Of a stretch of DNA of 64,000 nt, positions 21,150 to 32,990 are shown in pieces (position 1 is the first letter of the stretch; every line of letters starts with the position of its first letter). A program made the translations under genes and the position numbers. The notes below the pieces were generated by a model. The model saw nothing but the letters and a program-made list of their open reading frames with translations, made no database searches and was not told the origin of the DNA. Source of the stretch: Spinacia oleracea. Taxonomy: Eukaryota; Streptophyta; Magnoliopsida; Caryophyllales; Amaranthaceae. Where the stretch lies: contig NC_079487.1 in assembly GCF_020520425.1 (NCBI RefSeq), positions 85,689,141 through 85,753,140 of the forward strand. Reading direction: 5' to 3'.

Positions 21150-24100
21150 TTGTCGTTGTTGTATGATATCTATCGTGTGCAGGCGATATAAGCCTCTTCG
21201 TTTGTTCGTAGTCATGCGAAGAACTTTATAGAAGGAATTCGTGTCGAGTGAGCACATGGTCGAATAATTTTAGTCAGATGTAATGTCGTGTGAGGGTAGG
21301 TAGCAGGCGACTAAGTTGAAGTTACAGGTGAATGAAGTGGGTGGTTCGAAGTGACCTTATGACGAATGTCAAGAAGAGTCGAAGGTTTATGAGGTTTCCT
21401 ATAACATGAGGACAAGGGGTAAGATGTTTTGATGGCGCAGTCTACGGCAGAAGAGTTTAGCCTATGGGATTTCCAGAAGAGTAGTTTAAGTAGGTTTCGA
21501 GCATTCTGGGCTGGCTTCGTTCGTCGTCAGTGTTGAGGAGGAAAGACGTGAGTTTGCTATTTTATATTTGGCGATGGGTTAGCCGTTTGGAGGAGTGTCG
21601 GGGGTACATACACGTTGTTAGCTTAAAATGTTGTTTATGCTATCTCTATTATTCGTTGTGGAATAAATGTCACTTGTAAGGTACTCAAAGAACGAAGCTA
21701 TGTGCACATAAATAGTACCTGCGTCGTGTGTAGTGGTCGCGCTTAGAAGAGGCACGTCGTCGTTGGGATCCAATAAGTTTAAGGGTTATGACCATGGAGA
21801 CGTCGTCGCTTGTAGTTGATAGCGTCGTTCGTTGATGTCGTCTTCTGATGACGTCGTTCGTTGCTGTTGTCGTTGGTGATATCGTCAACAAGTGATCTAT
21901 AGAGAATAGAAAAGGTAGAGGTGGACGTTCGCTTGATGCGATGTTAGCGTTGATTTTCAAATGAATAAGATGAAACATAAATATAATATAATTGCGTTTG
22001 GAAAGATATATTCAATGCGACAAATAATAAAAACTGAAATTGGACTTTAATCGCAGTGTAGTAAAAAATGTAATAAATTAATTAACGCACGAAGTAAGTG
22101 TTAGATATTACTTAATATGGGCTCATGTAACGAAATTACGTCGAGTCGTTGACTGTCCCTTGATGACGATTCTACAATCAACAGCATTGTCCTGATGTCG
22201 TGACACCTCTCGTCGCCGATCTTGTTTTCGTTCCTGAGATCATTGTCATCGCTTGTACCATCGTCGTCACATCTGGCGTCGTACCGTCATGTTGAACGAT
22301 GACGCATCGCTGGTCTTGACACTGTCCATTCCAACGTTGGTCGACTTATTGGTTGATCCTCGCAATGTGGCACAAGAAAGAACATATGGTTAATGTGAAT
22401 TCCTTATACTGTCTTAAGAAGTGGACTTTTTCTTAACGTCTTTGGTAAAATCATTTGACAAACTTACATTACAATATGTCGTAAATTCAAATACATGTGA
22501 ACTCTTTATAAATTACCTTTCTTGTTAATCGGTTGACGTCTTATCACTTGTCGTCTTTGGGAAACCCAATGAATTTTCTTTATCCGCCTATTTTGACATG
22601 CGATAGTGGTTGAGCCCCCAGTGTTCGTACATTTGTCTTAGCATCGTACCTGTTACCAAAATCTTACGACAAGATCATCATTAAAATAAATTGTATCACA
22701 TCGTTAGTTAAATTTCAAAGTTGTAACAAGTATATTAAACTGAACGGGAGTATGTACTATCTTGCCCCCCTGTGGCGGCTTTAGGAACATATCATGACTG
22801 AAGTCGGCCACAGATATGATGACGTTCGTTTATATCTGACGCCGTACATGCGTGCCAGCATGATGCAACCTCTAAACGTCTCATGTGTCATCATGGTCAT
22901 TGATGATGATTATTCGACATTCCGATTTCCTTAGCTTTCTCGGTAGTTTGGTGGTGGCGTGTCATCGGTCATTGCCATCTCGTGGCGTCGGGGCATACCA
23001 TCATGATCGAGGTAATCTGTTGTCATTAATATACATACTAACGCGTATAGTCGCGGCATGTCGTTAGTAAATGAAAAATAGTTATCACGGATGATATATG
23101 AGAAAATTTCAATAGGGTATGAGATGTTAGTTTATAAAATTTTGACGTCACTAATAAATGAATTGGGTCACTCATACCATTCGATTGTGTTGATGACCCT
23201 CACGATCTGCGATGTACGTCGCAGCGACAATACGTGTATATTATAAATAAAAGATAACTTACTTTGAAAGTATGTTCGTACCTTTAGCCCCCATTGACAT
23301 TCATGTATCAATCAACGATCTGTTGGCGAACTTACGAAGAAATATATTGTTAAAATAAAGATGTTCGATAATTACTTCTACGTACCATGTTTAACGCCGA
23401 GAAACTTCTTGTCGTCATAGGGGTAACCAGAATGGTCGCGTCCTGCTGTCGTGACTTGCTGTCGTGGCGTCGTGTTGTGTCGTCGTGACCTCATGTCGTG
23501 TCGTGACCTCGTGTAACACTTCTAACGTTGGTCACCTTCTTTACTCACGACCTTGCCAAGCGACACATCAGTACCTGTAGACAAGATAATACTTGGCGAC
23601 ACGACATGATCAAACGACAAGTGGTGACGATGTTAGTACAAAAAGTAGGATAACAACGTATAGCATATATTTCAAAGTGCTTTTGGAAATTAAAACAAGC
23701 AAAGTATACTATATAAAAAGCAAATCAAGTATACTATATGAAAATTAAATGAGATAGAGTATACTATATGCTCCCCTGTGGCGACTTCAGGACAACTACA
23801 AATTCTCCTATTTGATACTTGGACTGAAGTTAGCCACAAAATCTAGTATTGCCGACAATTTGTTGTTGAATCTCCATTTGTCGCCTTCGTTTTTGGAGAC
23901 GTCGTCGACTGATGTGGATGTGACGTCGGACGAAACTATGTAGACGTCATGTCATTGGTGGATGACGTCACGTGTTCGCATCTGTTTTAGTGACAACAAG
24001 GACTAGAAACAATATTAGTTTAAATTAAAATCACTGGGGTTGAGTTTTATACCACACTTCTCGCGACGTCAAGTGTCAAATCGTCTCGAGATCTTATCAA

Positions 24101-24446
24101 GGTACGAGACAACTCATATTGTATCTTGTTTGTGGTGACATCTGCATGATGGTCCGTGACGTCAATTTTCGATGTCATCAAGCGTTGGTGTCGTTGTTGT
24201 CACGATATGCATCATCTAGGTTGAATTCGACCACTCAAACGCGTCACTTCTAGCGATGACACCTGCTGATGTCGACACCTGATCTGGCGACGGCATGTAC
24301 CCTGACGTAGCTCCATCTCATGGTGGCGACAAAGTATGACAACAATCCATAGCCTGGCGACAACTTTATTGGTGAACCCAAGTGGGTCGGATTTTGTGTT
24401 TGAGAGGACATTTGTGGATATGTGTTTGAAGATAAATCTAGCCATC
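21150..24446. other. Noncoding LARD interior with repeated hairpin and C5-tract cassettes
   Basis: The region is rich in GTCGTC/GACGAC words. Two related hairpins occur: CTGTGGCGGCTTTAG with CTGAAGTCGGCCACAG (about 22770-22820), and CTGTGGCGACTTCAG with CTGAAGTTAGCCACA (about 23770-23845). C5 tracts of the type AGCCCCC lie at 22613, 23286 and near 22768. There is no protein signature. Confidence 0.6.
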
Positions 24447-24467
24447 TCCCCACAGACGGCGCCAAAC

Positions 24468-25306
24468 TGTTTATGCCAAATTTCGTATGGACGACCTTTG
24501 GTTGGGACATAGACGACTAGATAAAATAAAGTATGCAAATGACGGGAGATAAATGACAGAAAATAAAGAGAGACGAGACAAGAGATGGTGACGCGGAAAA
24601 CCCGAAAGGGATAAAAACCGCGGGTGGCAATGAGTCCACCAATCCACTATGTTATCGGCGTAAATAGCCCAGATGAGTACAAGTATAATGTATATTTGTG
24701 AGTATGTACTATAGCTAATTGATAAAGCATGAATAAAAGGGAACACACGAGTGGATTGGGATAGTCGAGGAAGGTGCTTGCGAATGAATAACTATACGAT
24801 ATTGGGCTTTGCTGTAATGACCCGAAGGTATCGGGAAAAGGATGCATGTGTCTCTGGGATCCCCCCTTCATTATAAGGAAATGGAGTATTTATAGCAAAA
24901 TGTACGTGGGTATGCTCAGGTGAAAAGATGCATCATGGAGTGTAGCTAAGTAGTGGTTAAACAATAGTAGTGGGGATAATGGATATTAGTGGGATAAATG
25001 GAAGAAGGTAGTGGTTAGATATGGGGAGTATTTAGGTTTCACCGTAGGTATTCCGTTGCCATTCTTGTTGTAGGTAGGACGTATTTATATAGCTCTGGGT
25101 CTAGCCTTGTTGAGGGAATAATGTTGTTAGCTCCTTGATATCCTCAACTGTTTGCTTAATAATCTCTAACTAATTTGACCTTGCCCTCCAAGTATTCCTT
25201 GATTCAGCCACAACGACTCCCTAAATGTAGGAGTTAACCGATACGATCTTATTCACGTTGGTCCGTTCAAACGTTGACCTCACGTCGTATAAAACGACCC
25301 ATAACA
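24468..25306 (-). mobile_element. 5' LTR (minus) of young LARD
   Basis: The same 839 bp as the other LTR. On the minus strand it is followed after AAC/GTT by the primer-binding site. Transcription would start within it and run to lower coordinates. Confidence 0.92.
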
Positions 25307-25311
25307 GAAAC

Positions 25312-25350
25312 CTTGTCGGGAAATTCTGTCAATTTTTTCTTACCCTCCAT
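25312..25350 (-). CDS. Candidate first exon of a minus-strand host gene
   Basis: ATG at 25350 opens MEGKKKLTEFPDK and ends at AAG|GTTTC. The GTTTC is the target duplication of the young LARD, so the element sits at the apparent exon/intron border. A purine-rich stretch upstream (25385-25435) could be the leader. Linkage to the exon at 17461-17890 is speculative. Confidence 0.3.
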
Positions 25351-26218
25351 TGTTGGTGTTGAATTAAAGAAGTTTCTTCTGGTTCTGAGAGAGAAAACGA
25401 TGGAGGAGAGAGAAAACGATGGAGGATTTTGATTTTTGTTGAAATTTTTGGGTTATGGCCTATGGGGCTCAAATTCACTGATTTAGTTATGGCGCTCAAA
25501 TTTTGGGAGATTTATTTGATGGCGCAAAATGAAAATTTCATTCTCTCTCTAGCTTTCAGTTTGGCGCTCAGAGAATAAGGCTTTCCCTTTTTTTTTGGTC
25601 TGCTTTTACCCCAATTTTGAGAATATTATTATTAAATTCTGGTATAGTCTTTAAAGACTCTAGTAGGTATAGTCCAAGACTTTCTCATATTAATATACCC
25701 TAACTGATTGCAACTTGAAGTTATTTTGGAATTTGGGCTATTAAAACAGTAGCTAGCAAACATGTACTCGTGTTTGTGTGCAGAAAACAGGTAGACATTT
25801 TGTTCTTTAGGTATTAGAAAAAAATTCTTACAAGTATATCTAGGATGGAAAACTTTTTGTAAATCAGGATCCAGATGTGTTTAAGTTGAATATAAATGCA
25901 GAAGGTAAGCTGTGATTTTTCTGTTAAAAAAACAGGTAGTCTGAAAGTCAAGATTATACAAGTGTACACTATAAGCTTTTGGTGAAATTTAAGTTTCAAT
26001 TACACATTTGTAAATCTTGCAATACAAAATCCAGACGGTGCTGCTTTTAAAACAAAAAAATTTAACTGCTTGAAAGTTGACACGCAAAAGAACAGAAGGG
26101 TGCTGTTTTTATATCCACAAGGTGCTGGGTTTTAAATAAAATCTGTCTTAGTAAAGAACAGTCAAGATGAATGATGCATATTCTCCGTATATTTGCTCAG
26201 GGAATTTAAATTTGTACA
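25351..26218. other. AT-rich sequence, nothing recognised
   Basis: It may hold the promoter of the small exon. No motif is supported. Confidence 0.4.
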
Positions 26219-26349
26219 ACATTCATATTATGATCATAAGGCTCACCCAAAGTGACAAAGAAAAACAAAATTACCAGGCCACTTCTCTTTTACAAAAAGA
26301 TAGGAAGGTATAGAAATCCCAAATTTCATAATGGCAATAATGCTAAAAT
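26219..26349 (+). repeat. 131-bp direct repeat, left copy
   Basis: It starts ACATTCATATTATGATCATA and ends GCAATAATGCTAAAAT. It matches 27557-27687 with about four differences. Confidence 0.9.
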
Positions 26350-27071
26350 ATGCTTTCCGGCACATCCTCCAACGGCCCGGCAAGCTCAATGAAGCGTCTC
26401 TGGTATTCCTCCACCGTCGTGGTTTGAGTGGTGGACAGCCACTGTTCGTGGAGGCTTCCGGCATTTGTCGGCCTATACTTGAGCAACACTCTTCTCCTCA
26501 GTTTGGGTCAGCTATGAATCGGATTCCTCCTAGACTCGAACGTGAACCAACGAAGGGCGTCGCCCTCCATGGACACGACGGCCGCGTCGAGTTTCTCGCT
26601 TTCCAACAGGTGATAAAATGTGAAGTACTTCTCTCCCCGGAGTATCCACCCGTCCGGGTCCGTGCCTTCGAAGAGGGGCATGTCCAGTTTACGATACTTC
26701 CAACGACCTCCTCCACCACCACCGTCGACATACGGATCACCATCATCGTGGTGGTGACGATTATGCCTATTGCCTCTGTTTTCTGACTGGGCCATGTTTT
26801 CCCTGTTCATGTTGCCAGTGTTTAGGTTGGCCAACAACGCTTTTATCTCTGCCTGAAATTTCTCCTGATTCTTCTTCATAAGACTGAGTTGGTTCTGTTG
26901 CTCCTCCCTAAAACGTTCCAGCCGCCCCTCTACTCGGGCGGACGAGTCCACCGTTGCTCGACCATCAGTGAGGACTTGTTGAATGGTGCTTTCAAGTCCA
27001 ACCACCCTCTGGTTCACTTCTGCAACGGTCACCTCCACGGTTTCTATCCTCTGAGTATTCGACAACACCAT
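26340..27071 (-). pseudogene. Ty3/gypsy gag pseudogene (N-terminal two thirds)
   Basis: The ATG at 27071 lies 31 bp after a tRNA-Met-type primer site. The frame has a coiled-coil-like N-terminus, then RKLDMPLFEGTDPDGWI, RGEKYFTFY, GDALRWF and, after a break at the stop near 26508, SLHEQWLSTTQTTTVEEYQR and RFIELAGPL. This is the retrotransposon Gag domain of plant gypsy elements, which forms the particle shell. A frame disruption near 26508 and truncation before the zinc knuckle (about 26345) make it non-functional. Open plus-strand frames here are shadows. Confidence 0.8.
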
Positions 27072-27101
27072 GGATGCTGATTCTTGTCTCCACCAGTTCG
27101 A

Positions 27102-27556
27102 ACCGCTCTGATACCAAGTGTAAAGCCCTAGCTTTACTCACACCTGCAGACACAATAGACACAGCAGCAATGCAATATAGAAAGGCCAAACAGCAATACC
27201 AAGAACAGAATCAGTTAGAAGAAGGGAAGATTGATTGATTGAGTTTCAACTGATCGATTACAAGGAATAGTAGCTTTAGGCTACAAATCTCAGTAGTAAC
27301 TTTAGGTTACAATTCTCTTAAGTCTCTACAATTTTCTGGATACTTTTCTCTTTCCTCTTCTCCTCTACTTATACTACTTGTTATAAGCATTAATGACCCT
27401 GCTGTACTTCTGCTTGTCAGGTGGTGGCAACGGCCTTGTGGTTTGCCCCTCCTTCTGGTTCAGTTGCAGTTGCAGTGTTGTTGCTTTTCTTCCCCTTTTT
27501 GTTGCGCCTGTGGTACACAAGAAAAGGTGTGTCAGGGGTGGGTTGGTCCATTACAA
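27102..27556 (-). mobile_element. Partial gypsy 5' LTR plus tRNA-Met primer-binding site
   Basis: On the minus strand an LTR end (...GGGCTTTACA) is followed after CT by TGGTATCAGAGCGGTTCGAA, the initiator-Met primer site (27117-27102 region). The upstream LTR portion is cut off at 27556, where the direct repeat begins. It belongs with the gag pseudogene. Confidence 0.7.
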
Positions 27557-27687
27557 ACATTCATATTATGATCATAAGGCTCACCCAAACTGACAAAGAA
27601 AAACAAAATTAACAAGCCACTTCTTTTTTACAAAAAGATAGGAAGGTATAGAAATCCCAAATTTCATAATGGCAATAATGCTAAAAT
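27557..27687 (+). repeat. 131-bp direct repeat, right copy
   Basis: Partner of 26219-26349. Together they bracket a 1,207-bp retrotransposon fragment. They are not LTRs: they have no TG...CA ends and lie outside the partial LTR. Confidence 0.9.
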
Positions 27688-28545
27688 CTCAACATTTGTC
27701 CTACAAGGAGTAAAACTGTAAAAGACAATTATTTGACATTTGAAAAGCTATTACAGAGACGAGCCAGTCCCTGACAGCTCAAATAACAATGGAGTAACTC
27801 ATGATAGACCAAACGAATAAAGCTTATTCATATAAGAAGATAAAAAGACTAGTTAAGAATTGTAAAAACTGGAAACTGTGACAAACAGGTATTCCATGTT
27901 CTTGATTCTAAGTCTGTGTTGGCACCTGTTTTGGTGTGTCAATGTGTCTGATACAGGAGGTCGCAGGAAAATAGATACTCAAAACCATACACGTAGACTT
28001 ACAATTATGCTGATATACCATGAATAAAGGGACAACTATTCTATTTCAAATTCGAAGGAATTAGTATTGAAGGACCATTCTTCAAAGGATTAAAAAGAAT
28101 ACAGCTCTGAACACTGTCAGAATCTATGTTAATTGGACTCAGGTACCCATGCCGGACACGGGTATGTATCCAAACATCCATATTGCAATACAAAATCAAT
28201 ATACCCAGCAACATGAAATCAGCTTTTCTAGCACGCTTGGAATCATTCGTCATAATCACATGTAAAATCCAGCAAAAAAGAGAAGTATCCACAACTCCCA
28301 ACAATTAACTAAGTGAGCTTTAATCTTGTTGACTTAGAATTGAATTAAACGAGTGAGCGAAAGACTTATCTGGATTCAATGTATATTCCATTATGCTCAT
28401 AAGTAATTAATCAACACATTGTCCGTTCTCATAAGTAAATAACCAACACATATGTAATGGCATCCAAGACATCAGTGAGCTCATAATTAAGCAAATGATG
28501 AACAGATTGATAATTCAATACTAAATTTGATCAATTGTGATTGAA
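27688..28545. other. AT-rich, nothing recognised
   Basis: A short duplicated phrase (CTCATAAGTAA...CAACACAT) occurs near 28397 and 28428. There is no supported gene. Confidence 0.5.
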
Positions 28546-29925
28546 TTACCTCATTGAATGTAATTCATGCTCTCTTCTTCCTTCTTTACCTTCTTGTGAA
28601 ACATTCTGCACATATATCTTATCATAGTTAATTAAACATACAATAATCGCAAAGCTTAATATGATGAACTTGTAAGTTAAAGAGACAAACCATCTTGACT
28701 AATGCTTCACTCAAGAACTCTTTTAGCACTGTCACGTGAAGAGCAATGTCGCATGAATTAACCTCACAAATTAGCATTCCTACTATTTCTCCTTTGGTAT
28801 TAAAAACCGGACTCCCAGAACAACCCTCCCTAAAGTTTAAACGGTTGCACTGTATAATTGGAAGTAAAGGGTTGAGTTCTTCAAACTTACAAATATCCTC
28901 CTGATCAAAACACCGAAAATTTTTCTTGTTACATACATGTCCTAATTGACGATATTGTGGAGTATTTGTTAATGCTGTAGAGACATAACCACCACATGTG
29001 CTAGGATCGTCACGAAGTGGGACAGTAGCATCATTGACACATTGATAGACAGCATGACCAACATAAAATGATCCTACAAGATTGTGTGGGTGTGATACAC
29101 ACATTATCATCTCACCATTAGCTAAAGATCCATCACAAGCAAGCTTCCCAATTTCGCTAACATCTCCTAAATCAACTTGTATCACCATAAGGTCCCACTT
29201 ACTACGCACAAGAACTATTTTTGCTTCGGAAAACTCATTCACATCAAGCCTCGCGCCTCAATTTCAACCCAGCACATTGTATCTAAGCCATTAGTACTAG
29301 TCATTAAGAGTCCACTTTCATGAACTAAAAAACCAGTCCAATAAAACACTTCTATCTCAGACCCGATTAGACTAGTAGCTCGTATAATCCAGCTGATTGG
29401 TTTCAACTTTTGGCTCAGCTCGGTCAGACAGACCTGCAATTTTTCTAAACAATTAGTGGAATAAACAATTTATTCACACAACTCCAAACTAAATATCACA
29501 ATTAAAAAAAATACCATACATGACAAGATGAAAACGGTAATATAGAGTACTCACGTCAATCCTAATATCCATAACCAAATACGGGCAATATTGTGAACAA
29601 TTACAAGTTATATAACAATGCAAATTAGACCAATCGATTATCCATAGTCACATCACGCTAACAAATACGGACTACTTTTTAAAACATAAAAAACTAATTG
29701 CAACCAAATTATCCATAGAATCACACTCAGATCTACTTTCTCAATTGATGAAACAACCAATTTCAAGAAAATTTCTATTGGAAACAATTTTTGCACCATA
29801 ATCGACCAAGAATACAGAAATAAACAACTTTTGCCCTAATAAACAGTGACGTAATTAGCCCAATTTCACAAAGAATGTATGAGTAACGTAAGTGAAAATC
29901 TCACCTTTTCAGAAGTACTTGACAT
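28546..29925 (-). pseudogene. Trypsin-like (Deg/HtrA-type fold) serine protease gene, frameshifted, catalytic His absent
   Basis: A three-exon model fits. Exon 1 is 29925-29905 (MSSTSEK, donor GTGAGA), exon 2 is 29433-28691 (acceptor ATTGCAG), and exon 3 is 28605-28546, ending in TAA. The product would be about 270 residues with YWTGFLVHESGLLMTS, KWDLMVIQVDLGD (catalytic-type Asp) and FREGCSGSPVFN (nucleophile Ser in GCSGSP). Where family members have a ...T-x-AH- motif after the first strand pair, this reads TSTNGLD, so the catalytic His is not visible. Exon 2 also has a net -1 (or +2) shift in a GCGCG tract at 29252-29256. Either a decayed gene or, if the shift is a sequencing error, a pseudoprotease. 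There is no signal peptide. Confidence 0.6.
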
Positions 29926-30294
29926 TGGTGAAGGTGAAACCTACGAAGTACGGAAACGCCAAAAAAATCACGACTACCGTTTCCGAAACGTCCTGGAACG
30001 GGGAAACCGGGAAACGCGCGCCGAAACCGTTTCAGAAAAATGGAGACGTGTTTGAAACTGAATTCATCCCGGAAACGAATGGGAAACGAGATTTCAATCT
30101 AATATTCACGTTTCCCAACCAAACTTGCTGATTGTATCAAAGTTTTTCCGCCAGAAAACTGAAATTAGGTTGAAGAAGATAGGTTGAAGAAGATCTCAGT
30201 TACTCTATATTTCACACTTGCATAGCCTATATTCGAAACCGTGCTACAAATTTGGGCCTGGCCCAAGTAGACAAATGGAAATTAAATTATTAAG
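29926..30294. other. Intergenic, GGAAAC/GAAACG-rich
   Basis: The words GGAAACG, GAAACC and CGTTTC recur many times at 29955-30115. It may be a fragment of a dispersed repeat. The open 79-codon plus-strand frame has no recognisable domain. Confidence 0.4.
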
Positions 30295-30562
30295 GGTGTA
30301 TTTGGTTCAGCATATTTTGGAATCGGGTATGTGTTTGAAATCATCCAACCCCATACCAATTCCGCTTGCATGGACCCGTCCACCATAACATTAACGTGGA
30401 CCAGGGTAATTATGTCATTTTATACTGCTGATTAGGATGATTTCACGTGACCCAATACAACAGAAAACGCGCGCCCCAAAAATTGAACGAAACCCTAAAC
30501 ACTCTCTCTCCTCCAGCAACTTCTCTCTCCTCCAACAGTTTCTCACTCTTCGAGCTTCAACA

Positions 30563-30793
30563 ATGGAGGACGATTTAATCGATTTGAATATCGATTTAAA
30601 TCGCGCAATAGAAGAAGAATTATATAATAATGGAGGTAATATTCTAATCCTGGTAACTGCGAAAAGAATTATAGAAACTTTAATACTGATTGCGCAATTA
30701 TTATTATTTTAGAGAATCATAGAGAAGTATACGATGTTGAAGATGAAGGCACATCTCAGCAAGTTATGGTTGCAAATCATTGTATTGAAGAAG
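30563..30793 (+). CDS. N-terminal exons of a FAR1-like / MULE-type protein (partial)
   Basis: Exon 1 (30563-30635, donor GTAATA) encodes MEDDLIDLNIDLNRAIEEEL. Exon 2 (30713-30793, acceptor TTTTAG, donor GTATGA) continues in phase with YDVEDEGTSQQVM. The short acidic DLNxDLN start is typical of FAR1-RELATED SEQUENCE and MULE-derived proteins; this is recollection. About 265 bp upstream, TTAAGGGTGTATTTGGTTCA (about 30289) looks like a DNA-transposon terminus. The zinc-finger and transposase parts are absent because the tandem repeat array follows. It is a truncated copy. Confidence 0.4.
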
Positions 30794-30829
30794 GTATGAT
30801 ATAGTATCTCTTATTAAATATATAGTAAC

Positions 30830-31443
30830 TGTTATGTTGATATAGTTAACATATTATAATTGCAGTAGAGTAACTAACATATAAAGATGAACTATATTTA
30901 TAGTAGAGTAACTATAACATATAAAGAGAAACTATGTTTACTGTAGAGTAACTAACACATATAGACAGGACTTATAGTAATTGTAGAGTAACTATAAAAT
31001 ATAAACACTAACTATATAAAATGAAGAGTAACTATCACATATAAACACAAACAGTATTAAGTACAGAGTAACTGTAACATATAAAGAGAACTATATTTAA
31101 AGTAAAGTAACTTTAACTTATAAAAAGTAACTATATTAACTGTATAGTAACTATGACATATAAAGAGGAACTATATTTACTGTAGAGTAACTATCACATA
31201 TATACATGACTTATACTAAATGTAGATTAACTATAACATATACACACTAACTATATAAAATAAAGAATAACTATCACATATAAACACAAACAGTATTAAA
31301 TACAGAGTAACTATAACATATAAAGAGAACTATATTTATAGTAAAGTAACTTTAACTTATAAAAAGTAACTATATTAACTGTAGAGTAACTATGACATAT
31401 AAAGAGGAACTATATTTACTATAGAGTAACTATCACATATAAA
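30830..31443. repeat. 40-bp minisatellite with 239-bp higher-order period
   Basis: The unit is near GTAGAGTAACTATCACATAT followed by AAAGAGGAACTATATTTACT. A six-unit block repeats: CACTAACTATATAAAA at 31006 and again at 31245. The array ends at the truncated copia LTR. Confidence 0.85.
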
Positions 31444-32037
31444 GGATTTAAATACTCCATTTATGAATATTCGAAATCGACGGATCTCGGTTCCAATGGG
31501 AGCTGAAATCGTCAAAAGGCAAATTATGGATACTCCGGAAACGATGATATTACCGGAAACGGAAATATGGATCTTATCGGAAATATAAATATTATCCAAG
31601 TCGTAGATGTTGCCGGAAACGGAAACATGGTACGTATCAGAAAATATTATCGGAAATGGAAATATTACCGGAATCGGAAATATTGCCGGAAACGGAAATA
31701 TTGTCAGAACCGGAAATATTATCGGAATCGGAAAATAATTCCGGAATCGGAAATATTAAATATTTGTTCGAAACGGAAATTAATTCCGGAATCGGAAATG
31801 TTAAATATTGTTCGTATCGGAAGTGAATTCCGAAATCGGAAAATTAATCGGAAGCGCATCGGACGAGCTTGCTAGACGAAGGCCCAGCACGAAGCCAGGC
31901 CCACGTCCAGCAAGCCCAGAGCGCAACACAGAAAGCCAAAGGCACGCCAGGTCCAGCGCAAGGCCAGGCCCAGCGCTCCAAAGCTGCGAGCAACGTGGGC
32001 TGCGAAGCAGCGCTTGGGCTGCTACACAGCACGCGGG
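31444..32037 (+). mobile_element. 5'-truncated copia LTR, left part
   Basis: It is homologous to the copia LTR from about offset 229 (TAAATACTCC...). The CGGAAATATT sub-repeat lies at about 31550-31860 and the GC-rich segment follows. It is interrupted at 32037 by a Tat-like element and resumes at 53325. The first ~229 bp of the LTR are missing. Confidence 0.85.
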
Positions 32038-32990
32038 TGTGAGGGGGTCGAAAAAGCACGAGGCTAATGCGTGACCTCGTCCCTCGTGGGTGTGACGCTT
32101 CTTTTTGTCAAATCAAGTGTAATTGGATTTCCTGTGAGTTTACACCCAATTGACTAGTAATATAGGAGTCGCCATTCAGTTTTTAACGACAATGAGTAAA
32201 ACTGACAAAACCCGGTTATCGTGACATAAAGGGAGTGCAATTATGTTTGACCACGATGGGCGTAGGTTCCCTTGTGATCCCTGGTGTGGGGATCTCTCAA
32301 CGTACACCCGCAGGGTAGAGATTGAGGGTTCGGGGGAATGTAACTACCGAGAGGAGTACTCGCTCGTCGATAACTCCAGAGTCAGGATATCCTTACTAGC
32401 TCAGCATAAATAATTGAAGGGACATGCGTTAACTATTAAACTAATCTGAGTTGATTTTAGCAATATGCAACATATAATACTAGATCGATCGCGATTATCT
32501 GATTTAGATTGTTTTAAGGGACCTAGCATGATAGTCTAATTTCCCAAAATATTATCTTTATTAGGCGTGATAGAACAATCAGATTTAATAGTTTAACAAT
32601 TTATAAAAGGGCGAGGAAAGAAATTAAATCATGCGAAGGGACACATTACGACGCACCCTTGAGAGGTGCATCACGGTTCTCAAAAAACTAACCACTTTGG
32701 CTTTGTTATTTCTCCTTTTATTTAACGAATCTCAAGTTTCCAGGCTTAATTCTTCAGCTACAAGGGACAGGATACGTTCTGTTCGATTTTTGGATCGATT
32801 GCGACAGAACGCGTGATCAATTTCGCAGCGTGAGGCTTAGGCTTAGTGGTTGGAGTCAATACTCAGATTATGAATTGTGTGTGTTTTTCACGTCGAACTT
32901 GGGGCTATATTTATAGAAAAGAGTTCGTGGAAAGATAGAATTTTAGAGCTCTAATCCACGAAGAATTAGGAAAGAACACGTCCCAGGTAA

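Larger units (their letters stand above)
19403..25306 (-). mobile_element. Young non-autonomous LTR retrotransposon (LARD), TSD GAAAC
   Basis: Two 839-bp LTRs that look identical by eye (19403-20241, 24468-25306) bound 4,226 bp of noncoding interior. GAAAC is present at 19398-19402 and 25307-25311. On the minus strand the primer-binding site TGGCGCCGTCTGTGGGGA (24464-24447) follows the 5' LTR after three bases. A polypurine tract ending GGGGGCTAT precedes the 3' LTR at 20242-20250. Orientation is therefore minus. No gag or pol motif is seen in any frame, so it must be copied by enzymes of another element, probably a Ty3/gypsy of the Tat group judging from the primer site. Identical LTRs indicate very recent insertion. 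Confidence 0.92.

Noticed and set aside
20619..21191. 190-codon open frame with repeated CRLMFTGV-type units
   Set aside because: It is a translation of the 48-bp noncoding tandem array in a LARD; equivalent frames exist on the other strand.
26331..26786. 151-codon plus-strand frame
   Set aside because: It is the antisense shadow of the gypsy gag on the minus strand.
29892..30131. 79-codon plus-strand frame upstream of the protease gene
   Set aside because: It is built of GGAAACG-type repeats and overlaps the protease gene's first exon and presumed promoter on the other strand.
32631..32816. 61-codon frame conserved in three LTRs (also 52454 and 61503 regions)
   Set aside because: Conservation follows from LTR homology. 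It lies in LTR sequence antisense to transcription and has no known motif; one copy has a different start and an internal deletion.
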